NCBI GenBank assembly: GCA_045106055.1
Contig: JBGCED010000076.1
Span: forward strand, 1-7,587
DNA: 7,587 nucleotides
Direction of reading: 5' to 3'
Source of the DNA: JBGCED01 sp045106055
Lineage (GTDB): Bacteria; Pseudomonadota; Alphaproteobacteria; CBDDJK01
Every line of letters begins with the position of its first letter. Within the stretch, counting starts at the first letter, position 1. This document shows, piece by piece, positions 5,362 to 7,587 of this stretch. The position numbers and the translations under genes are program-made. Under the pieces are notes generated by a model. That model made no database searches, was not told the DNA's origin, and worked only from the letters and a program-made list of their open reading frames with translations.

Positions 5362-6999
5362 ATGTCGCTGATCGTAAATTACCATGATCTGATTGAAATG
5401 CTGGATCAATCGGTTGCAAAATACGGCGATTTGATGGCACTTGATTTTCAAGGCAAGAGCCTGAGCTATGCCGAATTGGGCGCGGCAGTTGATGAAATGG
5501 CAGCATGCCTTCAAGCCCAAGGGGTAAAGGCGGGGGATCATGTTGGGCTTTGCCTTCCCAATACCCCTTACAGTGTCATTGGCTATTTTGGGATTTTAAA
5601 AGCAGGCGGGGTTGTGGTGAATTTCAACCCGCTTTATACGCCTTATGAATTGACCCATCAAATCAATGATTCCCAAACGCATTTAATGCTGACCACAGAT
5701 TTAAAATTAATTACCGATAAATTATTTCCGCTGCTGGATCATAGCGGGCTTGAAAAGATCATCCTATGCCCCTTTGATCAAATCTTACCGCCTGTAAAAT
5801 CGGTTTTATTTAAATTGGTAAAGGCGAAAGAGCGCACCAAAAAAATTGATGATCCGCGCATTGCATTGCTGGATGATTTAAAAGAAAAAGCCAAAAATCA
5901 CAAAGTGTCAAGGCGGGTGGTTGCGCCCAATCAGCTGGCGGTGCTGCAATATACAGGCGGCACAACGGGATTATCAAAAGGCGCAATGTTAAGCCATTTT
6001 AACATCACCCATAATGTCCATCAAGTGCTGAATCGCTTGGATAATATCCAGCTTGGGCAAGAACGATTTTTATGCATCCTGCCACTATTTCACATTTTTG
6101 CCATGACCGCCTTAATGCATTTAAGCATCGCCACGGGCGGGCGGCTATATTTAATGCCGCGTTTTGAATTAAAACCCTGCTTAAAAATGATTGATCAGCA
6201 TAAAATTACGGTGTTTCCAGGCGTTCCAAGCCTGTTTAATGCGATTGTCAGCGCGCCTGAGACAAAAAAACATGATTTGACCAGCCTTCGCTTTTGCATT
6301 TCAGGGGGCGCACCGCTGCCGATCACACTGCGCCAGCAATTTAAAGCATTAACAGGGGTTGGCTTAATCGAGGGATATGGGCTATCCGAAACCTCGCCCG
6401 TGCTGGCGGTTCACCCCCAAACCGATCATTACCGCGAAGGCTCAATTGGCCCTGCGTTAAAGGATACGAAAATATCCATTCGCAACCCAGAAAGCCCTTA
6501 TGATGAAATGAAGCAAGGCGAGCGCGGGGAAATTTGCGCCGCAGGCCCCCAGATCATGCTGGGCTATTTCAATCAACAAGAAGCAACCGCAAAGGCGATC
6601 ATAGATGGCTGGTTTCACACAGGCGATATTGGCTATATGGATGAAGATGGCTATATTTACATTACCGACCGTTTAAAAGACCTTATTTTGGTGAATGGCT
6701 TTAATGTCTATCCGCGCAATGTCGAAGATGCGCTTTATAAGCATGAAGCCGTCGCAGAAGTCATCGTGATTGGCATTGATGATCCGCAGCGCGGGCAAGC
6801 ACCAAAGGCATTTGTCAAAAAGAAAGCGGGGCATCAAGCCGTTGATGCCGATGCGTTAAAGGATTTCTTAAAGGCCTATCTATCCACCATAGAGCTTCCA
6901 AGCCAAATTGAATTTAGGGATCAGCTTCCAAAAACCATGATTGGAAAATTATCAAAAAAAGAGCTGGTTGAAGAAGAGCGCGCCAAAAAGCAATCATAA
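5362..6999 (+). CDS. fadD: Long-chain fatty acid-CoA ligase (FadD-type AMP-binding enzyme)
   Basis: This ANL-superfamily enzyme activates a carboxylic acid, most likely a long-chain fatty acid, with ATP to an acyl-adenylate and then to acyl-CoA, feeding beta-oxidation or lipid synthesis. Its 545 residues match FadD length (about 550-560). The core motifs are in order: the phosphate-binding loop YTGGTTGLSKGAM (197-209), PLFHIFAMT (241-249), SGGAPLP (314-320), GYGLSETSPV (338-347), and GWFHTGDIGYMDEDGY (416-431) with ribose-binding Asp422. The hinge is ITDRLKDLILVNGFNVYP (434-451) with Arg437, and the C-terminal PKTMIGKLSKKEL carries the adenylation Lys529. All catalytic residues are present. 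ILVNGFNVYPRNVE resembles the FadD-type fatty acyl ligase linker. Chain-length preference cannot be read from sequence, so another medium- or long-chain acid is possible. It follows the SCP2 gene and precedes lpd. Confidence 0.92.
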   Translation: MSLIVNYHDLIEMLDQSVAKYGDLMALDFQGKSLSYAELGAAVDEMAACLQAQGVKAGDHVGLCLPNTPYSVIGYFGILKAGGVVVNFNPLYTPYELTHQINDSQTHLMLTTDLKLITDKLFPLLDHSGLEKIILCPFDQILPPVKSVLFKLVKAKERTKKIDDPRIALLDDLKEKAKNHKVSRRVVAPNQLAVLQYTGGTTGLSKGAMLSHFNITHNVHQVLNRLDNIQLGQERFLCILPLFHIFAMTALMHLSIATGGRLYLMPRFELKPCLKMIDQHKITVFPGVPSLFNAIVSAPETKKHDLTSLRFCISGGAPLPITLRQQFKALTGVGLIEGYGLSETSPVLAVHPQTDHYREGSIGPALKDTKISIRNPESPYDEMKQGERGEICAAGPQIMLGYFNQQEATAKAIIDGWFHTGDIGYMDEDGYIYITDRLKDLILVNGFNVYPRNVEDALYKHEAVAEVIVIGIDDPQRGQAPKAFVKKKAGHQAVDADALKDFLKAYLSTIELPSQIEFRDQLPKTMIGKLSKKELVEEERAKKQS

Positions 7000-7028
7000 G
7001 CAGCTTGTAATTTATGTGCTTTTTTGGC
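6982..7028 (+). other. Imperfect hairpin spanning the fadD stop codon
   Basis: The left arm at 6982-6999 (GCCAAAAAGCAATCATAA) pairs with the right arm at 7012-7028 (TTATGTGCTTTTTTGGC). This gives 16 base pairs with a one-base and a two-base bulge and a 12-base loop. The last fadD codons and the TAA lie in the left arm. It is not a canonical intrinsic terminator, because the T run (7020-7025) is inside the stem instead of after it. It could be an mRNA 3'-end or processing structure, a weak terminator between fadD and lpd through the alternative short stem AAGCA/TGCTT before the T run, or chance in AT-rich sequence. Confidence 0.4.
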
Positions 7029-7062
7029 AAACATAACAATATATACAAAAACCAATAACATA

Positions 7063-7587
7063 ATGGCGGGCAAAGATATGGATGCGGAAAATCAATTTGA
7101 TTTAATTGTAATTGGTGCAGGGCCTGGCGGCTATGTCGCTGCAATCCGTGCCGCGCAGCTGGGCATGAAAACGGCTTGCATTGACAAACGCGCGACCCTT
7201 GGCGGCACTTGCTTAAATGTGGGCTGCATTCCGTCAAAAGCCTTGCTGCAATCATCCGAACTTTATCATCAAGCCGCCCATGAGTTTCAAAATCACGGCA
7301 TTGAGGTTAAACCAAAGCTGAATTTGGATCAAATGCTGGGGCGCAAGGATAAGATCGTTGCGGATCTTACCAAAGGCATTGAATTTCTGTTTAAGAAAAA
7401 TAAAATCACCCGTTTTGAGGGGGCTGCCCATATTGATGCTGCAAATAGCGTTTCCATTCAAGATGGCAAGGATAAAGGCACAAGCCTGACGGCAAAGCGC
7501 ATTTTAATCGCAACAGGGTCTGAATCTGCACCCTTATCTGGCGTTGATATTGATGAAAAAATGATTGTGTCTTCAACAGGGGCATTA
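7063..7587 (+). CDS. lpd: Dihydrolipoamide dehydrogenase (E3), C-terminus cut by window edge
   Basis: This FAD-dependent disulfide oxidoreductase re-oxidises dihydrolipoyl groups of 2-oxoacid dehydrogenase complexes (pyruvate, 2-oxoglutarate, branched-chain) or the glycine cleavage system and makes NADH. The window holds 175 codons of an expected 465 or so. The FAD-binding beta-alpha-beta motif is LIVIGAGPGGYVAAIRAAQLG (about residues 14-34). The redox-active disulfide segment is GGTCLNVGCIPSKALL, with Cys50 and Cys55 separated by four residues as in E3. The second dinucleotide motif ILIATGS is reached near residue 152. The Cys-Leu-Asn-Val-Gly-Cys spacing and the IPSKALL tail favour E3 over glutathione or mercuric reductase. 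The ATG at 7063 has no Shine-Dalgarno; an ATG at 7078 (MDAENQFDL) preceded by GGCGGG is equally acceptable. It lies 63 bases after fadD, with no E1 or E2 gene in view. Confidence 0.9.
   Translation, partial: MAGKDMDAENQFDLIVIGAGPGGYVAAIRAAQLGMKTACIDKRATLGGTCLNVGCIPSKALLQSSELYHQAAHEFQNHGIEVKPKLNLDQMLGRKDKIVADLTKGIEFLFKKNKITRFEGAAHIDAANSVSIQDGKDKGTSLTAKRILIATGSESAPLSGVDIDEKMIVSSTGAL

Noticed and set aside
7020..7025. Intrinsic terminator after fadD
   Set aside because: The T6 run is preceded only by a weak five-pair stem and is itself paired in the larger hairpin, so it does not meet the GC-rich stem plus trailing T-run pattern.
6914..7461. Minus-strand open frames across the fadD end and lpd
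   Set aside because: They are antisense to FadD's catalytic C-terminus and to the Lpd FAD and disulfide motifs, so they are shadows.
1..7587. A novel defence, toxin-antitoxin or secondary metabolite system
   Set aside because: All eight coding regions fall into known housekeeping or lipid and envelope families with intact motifs. No unexplained gap is long enough to hide another gene; the largest spacer is about 128 bases.

Overview
This window looks like housekeeping and lipid-metabolism chromosome from a Gram-negative bacterium, most likely an alphaproteobacterium of moderate GC content. The lineage call is an inference. It rests on separate (unfused) nuoC and nuoD, on close resemblance of NuoC, NuoD, NuoE and NuoF to the mitochondrial/alphaproteobacterial type of complex I, and on the NuoE tail with a PGPQ...R...P pattern. 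A family 9 glycosyltransferase of the LPS heptosyltransferase type agrees with a Gram-negative envelope.

Left half, minus strand (1-3769): nuoC, nuoD, nuoE and nuoF, read right to left and tightly packed. There are 4-base ATGA overlaps at nuoC/nuoD and nuoD/nuoE, and an 18-base gap with a ribosome binding site before nuoF. NuoF runs off the left edge and lacks at most a short C-terminal tail. Together these genes build most of the NADH-oxidising and quinone-facing peripheral arm of respiratory complex I. nuoA and nuoB, which normally precede nuoC, are not here.

Middle (3770-4980): where nuoB would be expected there is a 128-base spacer with two unrelated short tandem duplications (23 bp x2 and 16 bp x2) and a plausible sigma70-type promoter for nuoC. 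Beyond it is a minus-strand family 9 glycosyltransferase. Its 5' end faces a plus-strand gene across a short AT-rich divergent region in which a credible promoter can be drawn on each strand with overlapping -10 boxes.

Right half, plus strand (4980-7587): a small SCP2 (sterol carrier protein 2-like) lipid-binding protein, a long-chain acyl-CoA ligase (FadD type) 25 bases downstream with a strong Shine-Dalgarno, and then, after a 63-base gap holding a long imperfect hairpin, the start of a dihydrolipoamide dehydrogenase that runs off the right edge. The first two plausibly act together in fatty acid activation or handling. The third supplies the E3 subunit of 2-oxoacid dehydrogenases.

I found no mobile element, CRISPR array, rRNA or tRNA gene, toxin-antitoxin pair or defence locus. 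All eight genes belong to recognisable families. The parts worth a second look are the broken nuo gene order with its duplicated spacer, the overlapping divergent promoters, the SCP2-FadD pairing and the hairpin across the fadD stop codon.
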